From positions 1 to 64,000 of the forward strand of contig JAEZST010000022.1 in the NCBI GenBank assembly GCA_023443865.1: a stretch of 64,000 bases of DNA, written 5' to 3'. Below, one piece after another: positions 46,992-56,922 of the stretch (position 1 is its first letter; each line of letters starts with the position of its first letter). This stretch comes from Spirochaetota bacterium (lineage in GTDB: Bacteria > Spirochaetota > Spirochaetia > Treponematales > Treponemataceae). Made by a program: the position numbers and the translations under genes. The notes beneath the pieces were generated by a model, which worked only from the letters and a program-made list of their open reading frames with translations, was not told where the DNA came from and made no database searches.

Positions 46992-49265
46992 ATGGTTACG
47001 GAGAAATACGATATTACGGGCATGTCCTGTTCGGCATGTTCCGCGCACATAGAAAAACGCGTGGCTTCCATTGCGGGTATCGGGAAGGTAGAGGTGAACC
47101 TGCTTACCAATAGCATGACCGCCACCTACGACGATACCGTGCTCGATTCCGCCGCCATCGTCGCCGCGGTCACGGATGAGGGATACGGCGCCGAATTGCG
47201 CGCGTCGCCCGCTTCGGCCGCCGGCGGGCCGCAGCGAAAACCCGCCGCCGTTGAGCCCGCCGCGGGCGATTATCCGGTCAGGCTAGGGGTTTCCGTCGCC
47301 TTCACGCTTCCGCTTTTATATATCGCCATGGGGCATATGCTCGCCTTTCCCCTTCCGTCGATTTTTCACGGAACCGAAAACGCCCTGGTGTTCCTCCTCG
47401 CGCAGTTTTTCCTAACCCTACCGGTGGCGTACGTGAACCGTATATACTTTACCCGGGGCTTTCGGAACCTGTTCCGGCTTTCGCCCAACATGGATTCCCT
47501 TATCGCCATCGGTTCCGCCGCCGCCCTGGGGTACGGAGCGTACGCCCTTTTCGTCGTCGGATGGGCCGTGGGACACGGTCGCGCGGACGTGGCGAGCGCC
47601 TACCTTTCAAACGTCTATTTTGAGTCTGCCGCGACCATCCTCACCCTGATTACCCTGGGAAAGTTCCTTGAGGACCGGGCCAAGGGCCATACTTCCGACG
47701 CGATTTCACAGCTTTTGGACCTTTCCCCCGTTACGGCAACGGTTATCCGCGGCGGCATAGAGACCGAAATTCCGGCGGAATCGGTCGTCGTGGGCGATAC
47801 GGTGGTTATTCGTCCCGGTCAGGGCATTCCCGTTGACGGCACGATCCTTGAGGGGAACGGGTCGTTGGATATGTCGGCCATTACGGGCGAAAGCGTGCCG
47901 GCGGAAAAGGGCCCGGGAGACGCGGTAACCAGCGCGACCATAAACCTCACCGGGTATTTTACCTTCCGGGCCGACCGAATCGGCGCCGATACGACCCTGT
48001 CCCGGATCGTGGCGCTGGTCGAGGAAGCCTCGGCCTCCAAGGCACCCATCTCGCGCCTGGCCGATCGCATAAGCGGCGTCTTCGTGCCCGCGGTAATCGG
48101 TATCGCCGCGCTGACGGTCATCGTCTGGCTCCTGACCGGGCATGATCCTGCCTTTGCCTTGTCGCTGGGAATATCCGTGCTCGTTATATCCTGTCCCTGC
48201 GCGCTCGGCCTGGCCACCCCCACGGCGATCATGGTCGGTACCGGCCGGGGCGCGCGAAACGGCGTGCTGGTAAAAAACGCCGAGGCGCTGGAAACCGCCC
48301 ACGCCATCGATACGGTGGTCATGGACAAAACCGGCACGGTGACCGAGGGAAAACCCGCGGTTACCGACGTTATTCCCCTGCCCGGCCTTGACGAGCGAAC
48401 CCTCCTGTCGATTGCCGCCTCGCTGGAAGCCCCGTCCGAGCATCCCTTGGGCGAGGCGATGACGCGGCGGGCGCGGGAGGAGGGCCTTTCCCTGCGGGAG
48501 GTGACGGGATTCCGCGCCGTTCCCGGCAAGGGTATCGAGGCCGCCTTGGACGGCGTTACCCATCTGGTAGGATCGCCGGCCCTGCTTGAGTCCCGGGGCG
48601 TCGACGTCGCGCCGGTCCTTGATCGGCTGAACGCGCTCGCCGAGGAGGGGAAGACAGTCTTCTGCGTGGCGGGAGGCGGGAAAGCCCTGGGCGTTATCGC
48701 CCTGGCCGACACGATCCGGGAAGGAAGCCGTGAAGCGGTTTCCGCGATGAAGGCCCTGGGCCTGCAGGTGATCATGCTCACCGGGGATAACGGGAAAACG
48801 GCGGAGGCCATTCGCGCGCAGGCGGGAATGGACCGGGCCTTCGATTCCCTCCTTCCCGAGGGGAAGGTAGCCGCCATCCGCTCCCTTCAGGCAGAGGGGC
48901 GGAAAGTGGCGATGATCGGCGACGGTATTAACGACGCCCCCGCCCTGGCCACGGCCGACCTGGGCATGGCGATCGGGGCGGGAACCGATATCGCCATCGA
49001 GTCGGCGGATATCGTTCTGGTGCGCAACGATCCCCGGGACGCGGTAACGGCCCTCCGGCTCGGCCGCGCGACGATCCGGAACGTGCGCCAAAACCTGTTC
49101 TGGGCGCTGATCTACAATACCCTGGGCATCCCGATCGCGGCCGGGCTCTTGTTCCCGGCGTTCGGCATAACGCTCAATCCGATGATCGCGGCGGCGGCCA
49201 TGAGTTTCAGTTCGGTTTCCGTGGTATTGAACGCCCTGCGTCTCAATTTTTTCAAGAAGGAGTAA
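46992..49265 (+). CDS. copA: Copper-exporting P1B-type ATPase
   Basis: A 757-aa Cu(I) exporter. N-terminal heavy-metal domain with GMSCSACSAH (about 11-20), eight membrane helices, transmembrane CPC in SCPCALGLATPTA, phosphorylation DKTGTVTEG, hinge GDGINDAPAL, and actuator TGES. Only one metal-binding domain is present, as in many CopA proteins. It is first of copA-copZ-csoR, with AGGAG eight bases before the ATG. Confidence 0.97.
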   Translation: MVTEKYDITGMSCSACSAHIEKRVASIAGIGKVEVNLLTNSMTATYDDTVLDSAAIVAAVTDEGYGAELRASPASAAGGPQRKPAAVEPAAGDYPVRLGVSVAFTLPLLYIAMGHMLAFPLPSIFHGTENALVFLLAQFFLTLPVAYVNRIYFTRGFRNLFRLSPNMDSLIAIGSAAALGYGAYALFVVGWAVGHGRADVASAYLSNVYFESAATILTLITLGKFLEDRAKGHTSDAISQLLDLSPVTATVIRGGIETEIPAESVVVGDTVVIRPGQGIPVDGTILEGNGSLDMSAITGESVPAEKGPGDAVTSATINLTGYFTFRADRIGADTTLSRIVALVEEASASKAPISRLADRISGVFVPAVIGIAALTVIVWLLTGHDPAFALSLGISVLVISCPCALGLATPTAIMVGTGRGARNGVLVKNAEALETAHAIDTVVMDKTGTVTEGKPAVTDVIPLPGLDERTLLSIAASLEAPSEHPLGEAMTRRAREEGLSLREVTGFRAVPGKGIEAALDGVTHLVGSPALLESRGVDVAPVLDRLNALAEEGKTVFCVAGGGKALGVIALADTIREGSREAVSAMKALGLQVIMLTGDNGKTAEAIRAQAGMDRAFDSLLPEGKVAAIRSLQAEGRKVAMIGDGINDAPALATADLGMAIGAGTDIAIESADIVLVRNDPRDAVTALRLGRATIRNVRQNLFWALIYNTLGIPIAAGLLFPAFGITLNPMIAAAAMSFSSVSVVLNALRLNFFKKE

Positions 49266-49270
49266 TTACG

Positions 49271-49471
49271 ATGACAAAGACCGTTACGATCGAGGGCATG
49301 AGCTGCAAGCATTGCGCCATGCGGGTCGAAAAGGCCCTGAACGCGCTTCCCGGCGTGACCGCCGCGGTGGATCTCAACGCCGCCAGCGCCACGGTAACCG
49401 CGGACGCTGAGATAGACGACGCGACCCTTGCCGCCGCCGTTTCCGGCGCGGGCTATAAACTCGTCCCGTGA
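49271..49471 (+). CDS. copZ: Copper chaperone
   Basis: A 66-aa heavy-metal-associated domain protein with the GMSCKHCAMRVE (CxxC) metal site. It lies five bases after copA and overlaps csoR by four bases. It most likely hands Cu(I) to CopA or CsoR. Confidence 0.95.
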   Translation: MTKTVTIEGMSCKHCAMRVEKALNALPGVTAAVDLNAASATVTADAEIDDATLAAAVSGAGYKLVP

Positions 49472-49740
49472 TCGCCGACGCTGAAAAGGTTTCCCGGCTC
49501 CTGAAAACCGCCCGCGGCCAAATAGACGGTATTCTTCGGATGATCGAGGAGGACCGCTATTGCGTGGACGTTTCAAACCAGATTCAGGCGACCGCGTCGA
49601 TCCTGCGCAAGGCAAACGCCGAGGTACTCAAGGCCCATTTACGCAGCTGCGTGCGCGATGCCTTTACCGAGGGGAGCGAAACGGACCGGAGCGAGAAAAT
49701 CGAGGAATTGATCGGCATTTTCGAAAAGAACGACCGATAG
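49468..49740 (+). CDS. csoR: Copper-sensing repressor CsoR
   Basis: A 90-aa all-helical DUF156 regulator. Cu(I) ligands are Cys in RYCVDVSNQI, His in LKAHLRSC and Cys in RSC. The start is GTG at 49468, overlapping copZ. The operator at 46952-46979 closes a feedback loop. Ligand set (Cys-His-Cys) supports copper rather than nickel-type RcnR. Confidence 0.93.
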   Translation: MIADAEKVSRLLKTARGQIDGILRMIEEDRYCVDVSNQIQATASILRKANAEVLKAHLRSCVRDAFTEGSETDRSEKIEELIGIFEKNDR

Positions 49741-49754
49741 GGGCCGGATCGGGA

Positions 49755-51503
49755 TCAGGCGCGCTTCGTCGCGTCGAGGGACTGTTCCCGGGACAGGTCC
49801 ACGAACTCGATCCGGTTCCTGCCCGAGTTTTTCGCCCGGTACATGATCCCGTCCGCGATATCGACCAGGGTCAGGGGCTTGTCCTCCCTGAAGGGAATGG
49901 CGGTGACGACTCCCATGCTTACCGTTACGTATCCCCCCGTTTCCGAGGTGGCATGCGGAATCGAAAGCCGCGCGACCCCTTCCCTAATTTGGTTTGCCAC
50001 TTTCATCGCGCCCTCGTGCCCGGTTTCCGGGAGAATCGCGATAAATTCTTCCCCCCCGAACCGCGCGGCCAGGTCATACGGCCGGTGGCACGCTTCCGCG
50101 ATTACCGACGCGACCTTTATCAGGCATTCATCCCCCTCCAAATGGCCGTACGTGTCGTTAAATCGCTTGAAATGGTCTATGTCGAGCATGATCAGGGAAA
50201 GGAGCCCCCCTGATCGGCGCAATCGCGGGAATTCCTGTTCCAGCTTTTTACTGAAGGCCCGTCGGTTGGCCAAGGCCGTCAGCGGGTCGGTTTCGCTGGC
50301 GATCTGGAGCCGCTCATTGGCCGATTGCAGTTCGGCGGTCCGTTCCTCCACCCGCCGCTCCAGCTGGGCGCGTTCCTCGGCAAGTTCCCTCAACGCGGAG
50401 CGGCGAGAGCGAACGAGCCGGAGCAGCATCAGGATGGAGACGGTTTCGCTAATAACCAGGAGCAAGATGCCCGCGGCCTGAATCGGCCAGACCTTCCAGG
50501 GCGAATCGGGCCGATTGATTATGGCGCTTCCCGGGGGAAGGCTCGATTCCCGTATGCCGAGGCGGGCCATCACCTTCCAATCAAACTCCAGCCGGGTTGG
50601 CGTTACCATGAGCGGGGGAATTGAGCTTACCGGCGTTCCTCCCAGTATTTGCAGCGCCATGTCCGCCGCCGCCTTGCCCTGATCGTACCCCGTTATCATG
50701 GTCCCTCCGAGCACCCCGCTTCCCAGGTAAAACTCCCAAAAGGTATACGCCGGAAAATTCTTGATTACCGAGACCATCGCGGCGCTTTCTTCCGGGGTGA
50801 GGGAGCGGCCGTTGCCGAAGTCGCTCGTTTGGCCCGTCAGGAAAACGGCGGTGGTACGGGGCAGCAGGGCAAGCCGACGCTCAATCTCCCTGAGGGGCTC
50901 GTCTTTCAGGATTATCACGTTATGGGTGCCTATATACCGGGGATACGCCTCGCGGATTACCGAATCAAGGAGGATTTTGTTCGTTTCGTCGGCGCTCGAG
51001 ACGATGAAGGCGAGTGTCGTCGTGTCGGGTTTGATCCTGACCGCGAGGTTTACCAGGCCGATCACGTCGGTGCGTTCGTTTACCCCGGTTACGCCGGGCA
51101 TATCCCGTATTTCGTCTCCGGTAAAATTGTTATAGCCGCAAAAGACCACGGGCACGCCGGGGAAAAGGCGATTCCGGTACTTTTTTAAGAAATCGAAGGC
51201 GATATTGTCCGAGGTAACGATCAGGTTCGGCGCGTATTCCCGGTACTTGATGTACATGGAATCGGCGATGGCGGCGGCAAGGTCGCTGAAAATAAAACGC
51301 TTGCCGTCCAGATATTCAAAGGAGACTTCGACGCCCCGGTTGCTGTCGTCGACGCGGTCGAGAAACCCGCGCTCGATATCGTCGCTCCAGGTATATCCTT
51401 TATGGTAGGAATTGATGAAGAGAACCCGTTGATTCGTTTGCGCAACCGCTCCCAGTACCATGACCGTAGCCATCAGGAACCGAGCGGCCCTTTTTACGAC
51501 CAT
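49755..51503 (-). CDS. Sensor diguanylate cyclase with periplasmic ABC-sugar-binding-like domain
   Basis: A 582-aa protein that makes the second messenger c-di-GMP. N-terminal hydrophobic segment, then an extracytoplasmic domain (about 25-330) of the ABC substrate-binding type (RVLFINSYHKGYTWSDDIE, YDQGKAAADMA), a membrane helix (about 338-360), a coiled segment, and a GGDEF domain (about 400-570) with the intact motif RFGGEEFIAIL. The start is taken at ATG 51503; TTG 51527 and GTG 51512 are in-frame alternatives. It converges on csoR. Confidence 0.87.
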   Translation of the reverse strand: MVVKRAARFLMATVMVLGAVAQTNQRVLFINSYHKGYTWSDDIERGFLDRVDDSNRGVEVSFEYLDGKRFIFSDLAAAIADSMYIKYREYAPNLIVTSDNIAFDFLKKYRNRLFPGVPVVFCGYNNFTGDEIRDMPGVTGVNERTDVIGLVNLAVRIKPDTTTLAFIVSSADETNKILLDSVIREAYPRYIGTHNVIILKDEPLREIERRLALLPRTTAVFLTGQTSDFGNGRSLTPEESAAMVSVIKNFPAYTFWEFYLGSGVLGGTMITGYDQGKAAADMALQILGGTPVSSIPPLMVTPTRLEFDWKVMARLGIRESSLPPGSAIINRPDSPWKVWPIQAAGILLLVISETVSILMLLRLVRSRRSALRELAEERAQLERRVEERTAELQSANERLQIASETDPLTALANRRAFSKKLEQEFPRLRRSGGLLSLIMLDIDHFKRFNDTYGHLEGDECLIKVASVIAEACHRPYDLAARFGGEEFIAILPETGHEGAMKVANQIREGVARLSIPHATSETGGYVTVSMGVVTAIPFREDKPLTLVDIADGIMYRAKNSGRNRIEFVDLSREQSLDATKRA

Positions 51504-51637
51504 TGCCAGCACTTCTCCTCTTAACAAGGGTACTTTATGGGCCGGTCGCGGTCAAGGCGGGCCTGGCCGGCAATATATCTCGACAACCGGTAAAAAGGCG
51601 TATACAATGGCAAAAAATATAAAAAGTGGGAGGGGCT

Positions 51638-52768
51638 ATGACGCGAAAAGAATCTGATAATCTGAAACTCGCCGTCATATCGGCGGTTTCCCGGGATCAT
51701 GACCTAACGGGAGAAAGGCGTAAGGATTTAAGCTTTTCGGCTCTCCTGGGCAATTTCGTGCACCTTGAATGCACCGAGGAGATCGCCGCCCGGCATTGGA
51801 AAACGATCATGGACCGCCGCGATTTCCTGAGCGGCGTACTCGGTCGCTCCGTAAGCCTGTACACGGCCATCGCCGACTACTGTTCAGAGCCGGGAGGCCC
51901 GCTGGCGGCACCCCTCTTGGTGGAGGGTACCGCGTTTCAAGATACGGTCCGTCAGGCCATGGTCGACGGCTTGACCGGGATCTTCAACCGGCGGTACCTG
52001 GATATCAATTTGCGCAAAGAATACAACCGTTGCGAACGCTGGGGTAAATCCCTTTCCCTGTGCATGATCGATATCGATAATTTCAAGAAAATCAACGATA
52101 CAAAGGGCCATCCGTTCGGCGACCAGGTATTGGTCAGGGTCGCTTCCGTCCTGAAACATACCGTCCGGGACGAAGACGTTCTATGCCGGTACGGCGGCGA
52201 AGAGTTCTTGGTCGTCTTGCCCGAAACCGACGAAATCGGCGCGATGGTGCTCGCGAAACGCCTCTTCGCCGCGGCGCGGCAGGATCATTTCCTTTCCATG
52301 AATCACGTTACCTTTTCAGCGGGGCTTGCGACCTATCCCGACATAAAAACCGCCGACGGGCTTCTTTCGGCGGCGGACCGGGCGCTTTATCAGGCGAAGT
52401 ACAACGGCAAGGACCAATTCGTGACCGCCATTCCCGAGCGGCGGCAATTCGGGCGCTTTCCCTATACCTGGAGCCTTTCGGTTATCGATGACCGCACGAG
52501 CGAGGAATTGTCCGGGGTAACGACCCTGAACGTATCTTTGGGGGGCGTGCAGTTCGCCTGCGCCGCGCCGTACCACGTGGATATGCCCCTCCATTTGGTA
52601 TTCCGAAACGAACAGACCGGCCGCGAGGAAATGGTTACCGATAGCCGGATAAGCTGGGTAAAAAAAACGAGGGGTAACTTCCTGTACGGCGTTCGGTTCG
52701 AGGAATCGCCGAATCCCCTGCGGGAACGACTCGAGCGGCTTTCGTCCGCCGCGTCCGACCGGGCGTAA
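51638..52768 (+). CDS. GGDEF-PilZ protein
   Basis: A 376-aa soluble protein with an N-terminal uncharacterised helical part, a GGDEF domain (about 110-270) with the intact RYGGEEFLVVL motif, and a C-terminal PilZ-type domain (about 275-370) with RRQFGRF, which binds c-di-GMP, and NVSLGGVQFA. It may synthesise c-di-GMP and respond to it. GGGAGGGG is close to the ATG. It converges on the che operon. Confidence 0.9.
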   Translation: MTRKESDNLKLAVISAVSRDHDLTGERRKDLSFSALLGNFVHLECTEEIAARHWKTIMDRRDFLSGVLGRSVSLYTAIADYCSEPGGPLAAPLLVEGTAFQDTVRQAMVDGLTGIFNRRYLDINLRKEYNRCERWGKSLSLCMIDIDNFKKINDTKGHPFGDQVLVRVASVLKHTVRDEDVLCRYGGEEFLVVLPETDEIGAMVLAKRLFAAARQDHFLSMNHVTFSAGLATYPDIKTADGLLSAADRALYQAKYNGKDQFVTAIPERRQFGRFPYTWSLSVIDDRTSEELSGVTTLNVSLGGVQFACAAPYHVDMPLHLVFRNEQTGREEMVTDSRISWVKKTRGNFLYGVRFEESPNPLRERLERLSSAASDRA

Positions 52769-52775
52769 GGCGAGG

Positions 52776-52806
52776 CACGGGAAAGGGCTCTCGGCCCGAT
52801 CCCGTG
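52776..52806. terminator. Hairpin between converging GGDEF-PilZ and che transcripts
   Basis: CACGGGA and TCCCGTG form an outer stem around an inner GGGC/GCCC stem. The U-run is poor on both sides. Confidence 0.5.
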
Positions 52807-52820
52807 GTCCCGTTTATCCG

Positions 52821-53867
52821 TTATACCTTCGTTCTCACGTACGGGGCGATCCTGTCCAGGGCCATTACCCGGTCAGCCGCCCCGAGGTCTATCGCTTCTT
52901 TCGGCATGCCCCATACCACCGAGGTTTCTTCGTCCTGGGCGATCGTGTGCCCTCCCGCCTCGTGAATGCGCAAAAGTCCCCGCGCGCCGTCGCGACCCAT
53001 GCCGGTTAGGAGAATTCCCAGGCAGTTCCTTCCCACCTGATCCGCAACGGACTCGAAGAGGGGGTCTACCGCGGGCCGCTGGTTGCACACCTTCGGTCCG
53101 GTGGCGATCTTGAGGGTCCGCTCGGTACCCTTGGTGCGGAGTATCATGTGATACCCGCCCGGCGCTATGTACACCGTTCCCGCCATGATCCGTTCCCCGT
53201 CTTCCGCCTCCTTGATCCGTACGCGGCACATATCGTTCAGCCTCGACGCGAAGGAGGCGGTGAACCGTTCCGGCATGTGAATGACCGTGAGTGTCGGCGG
53301 GAAATCCGGCTCCCAGCCGAGAAAGAGCGTTTCCAGGGCGATGGTGCCCCCCGTAGAGGCGCCCACCGCGATGAGCCGGTTCGTGGTTTCGATGGAGGTC
53401 AGGAATTTTTTCGCCTGATTCTCCCGGGGCGCGGCGTTGAGCTTGCGCGACGTTTCGCTGAGCCGGGAGAGGTCGGCCTTGCTCGCCGCGAGGATTTTGT
53501 CCGTAAGCGCGTCCACGACCTCTTCCACCGTGACCGCGCCGCCCGGTTTGGGCACCACGTCCACCGCGCCGAGTTCCAGGGCCTGCAGGGCCGCGGCGTT
53601 TCCGTCCCGGGCTAGGGAAGAAACCACGATCACCGGCTTGGGGTAGTGCCTCATGATCTGACGCAGGAAGGTCAGCCCGTCCATGCGCGGCATTTCGATA
53701 TCCAGGGTAATGACGTCCGCCTCTACCTTGTCGAGCTTGTCGCGCGCGATATAGGGATCCATGGCCGTGCCCACTACCTCGATGGAGGGGTGCCTGGAAA
53801 GCCGTTCGGCCAGGATTTCCCGCACGATGGCCGAATCGTCCACGATGAACACTCTAATCTTGGGCAT
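52821..53867 (-). CDS. cheB: Chemotaxis protein-glutamate methylesterase CheB
   Basis: A 348-aa response regulator that demethylates receptors. REC domain (about 1-125) with Asp in TLDIEMPRMDGL, and methylesterase domain (about 155-340) with the catalytic Ser in GASTGGTIALE and Asp in GMGRDGA. Last gene of the che operon, adjoining cheR (TAAATG). Confidence 0.96.
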   Translation of the reverse strand: MPKIRVFIVDDSAIVREILAERLSRHPSIEVVGTAMDPYIARDKLDKVEADVITLDIEMPRMDGLTFLRQIMRHYPKPVIVVSSLARDGNAAALQALELGAVDVVPKPGGAVTVEEVVDALTDKILAASKADLSRLSETSRKLNAAPRENQAKKFLTSIETTNRLIAVGASTGGTIALETLFLGWEPDFPPTLTVIHMPERFTASFASRLNDMCRVRIKEAEDGERIMAGTVYIAPGGYHMILRTKGTERTLKIATGPKVCNQRPAVDPLFESVADQVGRNCLGILLTGMGRDGARGLLRIHEAGGHTIAQDEETSVVWGMPKEAIDLGAADRVMALDRIAPYVRTKV

Positions 53868-54647
53868 TTACGGGGTCCTCCTGAAGACGGATTGCGCTTC
53901 TTTCTTGAGCGAGGCCGGAATGTCCAGGAGGGCTTCGGTATGGCCCACGAAAAGGAGCCCCCCCCGGTAAAGGTTGTTCACCAGATTGCGGATTACCTTG
54001 CGCCGCCCGGCGTCGTCGAAATAGATCATGACGTTTCGGCAAAACACGTAGTCGAAGGGCCGCTCGAATTCGATCTGATCGTGTAGGTTGAGCCGCTTGA
54101 TCTTGAGGTATTTGCGCAACGTTTTTTGTACGCTGTACGCGCCGTTTCCCTCGTCGCGAAAATACGCCTGTTTGATACGGTTCGGGGTATTCTGGAATTT
54201 CCCCTCGTTATATACCCCGCGGTGCATCACCCGCAGCGAGTCCGCGTTGACGTCCGAGGCGACGATGACGAAATTCCGCAATCCCCGCTCGAGGAGCGTT
54301 ATCGCGATGGACCACGGTTCCTCGCCCGTGGAGCTCGCCGCGCACCAGATATGCGGCACGACGAGCTTTTTCGCCATTATGTCGTTGACGAGCAGGGTAA
54401 GGTGGGCCGATTCCCTAAAAAAAAAAGTATGGCCCACGGTAACTTCCTTCAGCAGGGATCGCTCGGCCCGCTCGTCGCCCGACATCACCCGCGCTAAAAA
54501 GCCCGCGAGGTCGCCCTCGCGGACCTGGATCTTTTCCAGTTTGTTCCTGAGAATCTCGATTTTTGCGGGAATGTAATGAATGCCGTACCGCTCGTAAATA
54601 AGGTCGCGAAAGCGGTACAGCAATTCTTTGGGGATCCTGTCGCTCAT
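53868..54647 (-). CDS. cheR: Chemotaxis methyltransferase CheR
   Basis: A 259-aa SAM-dependent methyltransferase that adds methyl groups to MCP glutamates. The N-terminal helical domain is followed by the SAM fold with CAASSTGEEPWSIAI, SDVNADSL and FCRNVMIYFD, all typical. It lies 16 bases after mcp. Confidence 0.95.
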   Translation of the reverse strand: MSDRIPKELLYRFRDLIYERYGIHYIPAKIEILRNKLEKIQVREGDLAGFLARVMSGDERAERSLLKEVTVGHTFFFRESAHLTLLVNDIMAKKLVVPHIWCAASSTGEEPWSIAITLLERGLRNFVIVASDVNADSLRVMHRGVYNEGKFQNTPNRIKQAYFRDEGNGAYSVQKTLRKYLKIKRLNLHDQIEFERPFDYVFCRNVMIYFDDAGRRKVIRNLVNNLYRGGLLFVGHTEALLDIPASLKKEAQSVFRRTP

Positions 54648-54663
54648 CCCCGGTTAGTCTGGC

Positions 54664-56367
54664 TCAAAACGCCGACTCTCCCTCGATATCGCTGAATTCG
54701 GGATCGTCGTCCAGGGGAATGCGGTGGGATTGCGCCTTTACCGGGCGCTTCTCGCGTATTCCCGAATCCTTGCCGGATTTCGGCGCCGGGATTCCTGTCT
54801 GTTTCTTAGCGTCCGATAGGTGGGCGACCCGGGCGTTTTGCGCGCTTTGGGCCGGTCGCCGGCTCGCGGTTGCGGGAGTAGCGGGGCCCGCTCCCTCCGC
54901 GGAGGCGTTGGCGACGCCGAGCACGAGGATCGACAGTTTCGTGACGATTTCGTTCAGGCTTTCCACCTGGGTCTGCAGTTCCTCCGCCGAGCTCGCGGTT
55001 TCCTCGGAAGCGGCGGCGTTCTGCTGAACGACGGTGTCGAGTTGCACGATCGCGGTATTCACCTGGCTGATGCCCTCGTCCTGCTGCCGGCTCGCGGTTT
55101 CCACTTCGAGCGTCATTTCGTTGGATTTCTTCGAGTTCAGCGTGATGTCCTTGAATATCTCCGCCAACTGGTTGGTAAGCTCCTGGCCTTCCTGGGTTTT
55201 CTGGAGGGCGGTCTTGATCATGGCGGCGGTTTCCTTGGCGCTCGCGGCGCTCCGGTTCGCGAGGTTCTTGACCTCGTCGGCGACTACCGCGAAGCCCATG
55301 CCCGCCTCGCCGGCGCGGGCCGCCTCGACGGCCGCGTTCAGGGCCAGCATGTTGGTCTGGAAGGCGATATCGTCTATCACGTCGATTACCGCGCGGATAT
55401 CGTCGGCCGCCTTGCCGATATCGGTCATGGCGACGAGCATTCGCTCCATGTGGGCCGAGCCCTGCACGGCGGCGTCCGCGGTCTTGGCCGCGAGAAGGCT
55501 CGCTTCCTTGGCGTTCTCAACGTTTTGCTTGACCATGGAGCCGAGCTCTTCCATGGAGCTCGTGGTTTCCTCGATGCCCGAGGCCTGTTCCGAGGCGCCC
55601 GAGGCTATCTGCTGCGCGCTCACCGACAGTTGGTTCGACGCGTTGCCTATCTGGTCCGACCCGCTGGCGAGGGCGTTCACGATGCCGACCACCGGTTTGG
55701 TAATGGACCGCGAGAGGAAGATGCCGAGGAAGAGGGCGAAAACGACGCCCACTACCAACGCGAGAATGATGATCGCGTTAATGCGGTTCGAATTGTCCAA
55801 GGATCGCTTGGTTACCTCATCGCCGTAGTACGTCTTTACGTAGGTGAGAAGATTGGAAAGGTTGGTGATGTTCCCGTCGAATGCCTCCCTGGTTTCGTCC
55901 GACATGACGATTTTATACATTTGTTCCGCGTAAACCAGGGGATCGACCTTATTCCGGAGGTCTTGCGATAGTTTTTGTATTTTATCGTTTTGTTCCACCT
56001 GGCGCGTCAAGGCGTTCGTAAATACCCCGTACAGCTTCGCCTCTTCCTCGCTGCTATCCAGGCTTTCGTACCGGGCCATGGCCTCTTTATACTCGGTGCG
56101 GTACTGGGCCATGTTGGTCAATTGGCGGTTGTATTCTTCGTCGTTCAGGAAGGGGTTCATGAGGGTCCGCTGCGTTGCCTTGTATTGCTGGAGCCGTACC
56201 ATGATAACCTCAAGGTCGATAATCGACGGAAACCCGTTTTCCGTGGCCACGCTAAGGTCTTTGCTGAGCGTAATGACCCCGCTGCGCCCTATGAGCCCCA
56301 CGGCGAGAGTAATGGCCGCGACGACGAGGAAGCCCGCGATCAATTTAGTTGAAAGGCTGATTTTCAT
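54664..56367 (-). CDS. mcp: Methyl-accepting chemotaxis protein
   Basis: A 567-aa membrane receptor: helix at about 9-30, a helical periplasmic sensor to about 190, second helix at about 192-214, a short HAMP-like segment, and a long signalling domain (about 235-500) with the hairpin tip IAFQTNMLALNAAVEAARAGE. The tail (about 510-567) is acidic and lacks an NWETF-type tether. It overlaps cheW by four bases. Confidence 0.94.
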   Translation of the reverse strand: MKISLSTKLIAGFLVVAAITLAVGLIGRSGVITLSKDLSVATENGFPSIIDLEVIMVRLQQYKATQRTLMNPFLNDEEYNRQLTNMAQYRTEYKEAMARYESLDSSEEEAKLYGVFTNALTRQVEQNDKIQKLSQDLRNKVDPLVYAEQMYKIVMSDETREAFDGNITNLSNLLTYVKTYYGDEVTKRSLDNSNRINAIIILALVVGVVFALFLGIFLSRSITKPVVGIVNALASGSDQIGNASNQLSVSAQQIASGASEQASGIEETTSSMEELGSMVKQNVENAKEASLLAAKTADAAVQGSAHMERMLVAMTDIGKAADDIRAVIDVIDDIAFQTNMLALNAAVEAARAGEAGMGFAVVADEVKNLANRSAASAKETAAMIKTALQKTQEGQELTNQLAEIFKDITLNSKKSNEMTLEVETASRQQDEGISQVNTAIVQLDTVVQQNAAASEETASSAEELQTQVESLNEIVTKLSILVLGVANASAEGAGPATPATASRRPAQSAQNARVAHLSDAKKQTGIPAPKSGKDSGIREKRPVKAQSHRIPLDDDPEFSDIEGESAF

Positions 56368-56909
56368 GCTTTTTCTCCTTGTAATACCCTCGTATCGCCG
56401 GCGTCCGTACGCGCGGCCTGCGGGGCCATGTTTCTCAGTTCGACGAATTCCTCGTCGCTTAATATCTTGAGCACGTCCAGTACTATTTTCATTCCCTCGG
56501 GAGTGTCCGCCACGCCGCGGATGTATTCCGCGCGGACCCGGGAATTGATATAGGGAATGTGGTTGATCTTCTCCTCGGGAATCGCGATCACTTCCTGGAT
56601 GGAGTCGACCACGAGGCCGAGAAGGAGGGTGTCGCCCTCTATTTCCACTTCCACCACGATAATGGTCGTTCTCTTATGGTACGGCTTGAATTCCAGGGCG
56701 AATTTCAGCCGTAAGTCGATGATCGGGATGATCTGGCCCCGCAGGTTGATCACGCCGCGGATGAACGCCGGCGTTTGTGGCAGGGGCGTTATTTCCGTCA
56801 TGCCCATCAGTTCCTTTACCTTGAGAATTTCCAGGCAGTAGCTTTCGTTCTCCAGGGTGAAGTTCAGGAACCTCGAGCCGGTAACGGTACGCCTTCGCGT
56901 GTTATCCAT
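56364..56909 (-). CDS. cheW: Chemotaxis coupling protein CheW
   Basis: A 181-aa CheW-like SH3 fold, coupling receptors to CheA: FTLENESYCLEILKVKELMG, PAFIRGVINLRGQIIPIIDLR. The C-terminal extension is slightly longer than minimal CheW. It is 13 bases after cheY. Confidence 0.95.
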   Translation of the reverse strand: MDNTRRRTVTGSRFLNFTLENESYCLEILKVKELMGMTEITPLPQTPAFIRGVINLRGQIIPIIDLRLKFALEFKPYHKRTTIIVVEVEIEGDTLLLGLVVDSIQEVIAIPEEKINHIPYINSRVRAEYIRGVADTPEGMKIVLDVLKILSDEEFVELRNMAPQAARTDAGDTRVLQGEKA

Positions 56910-56922
56910 TTCCCCCTCCTCT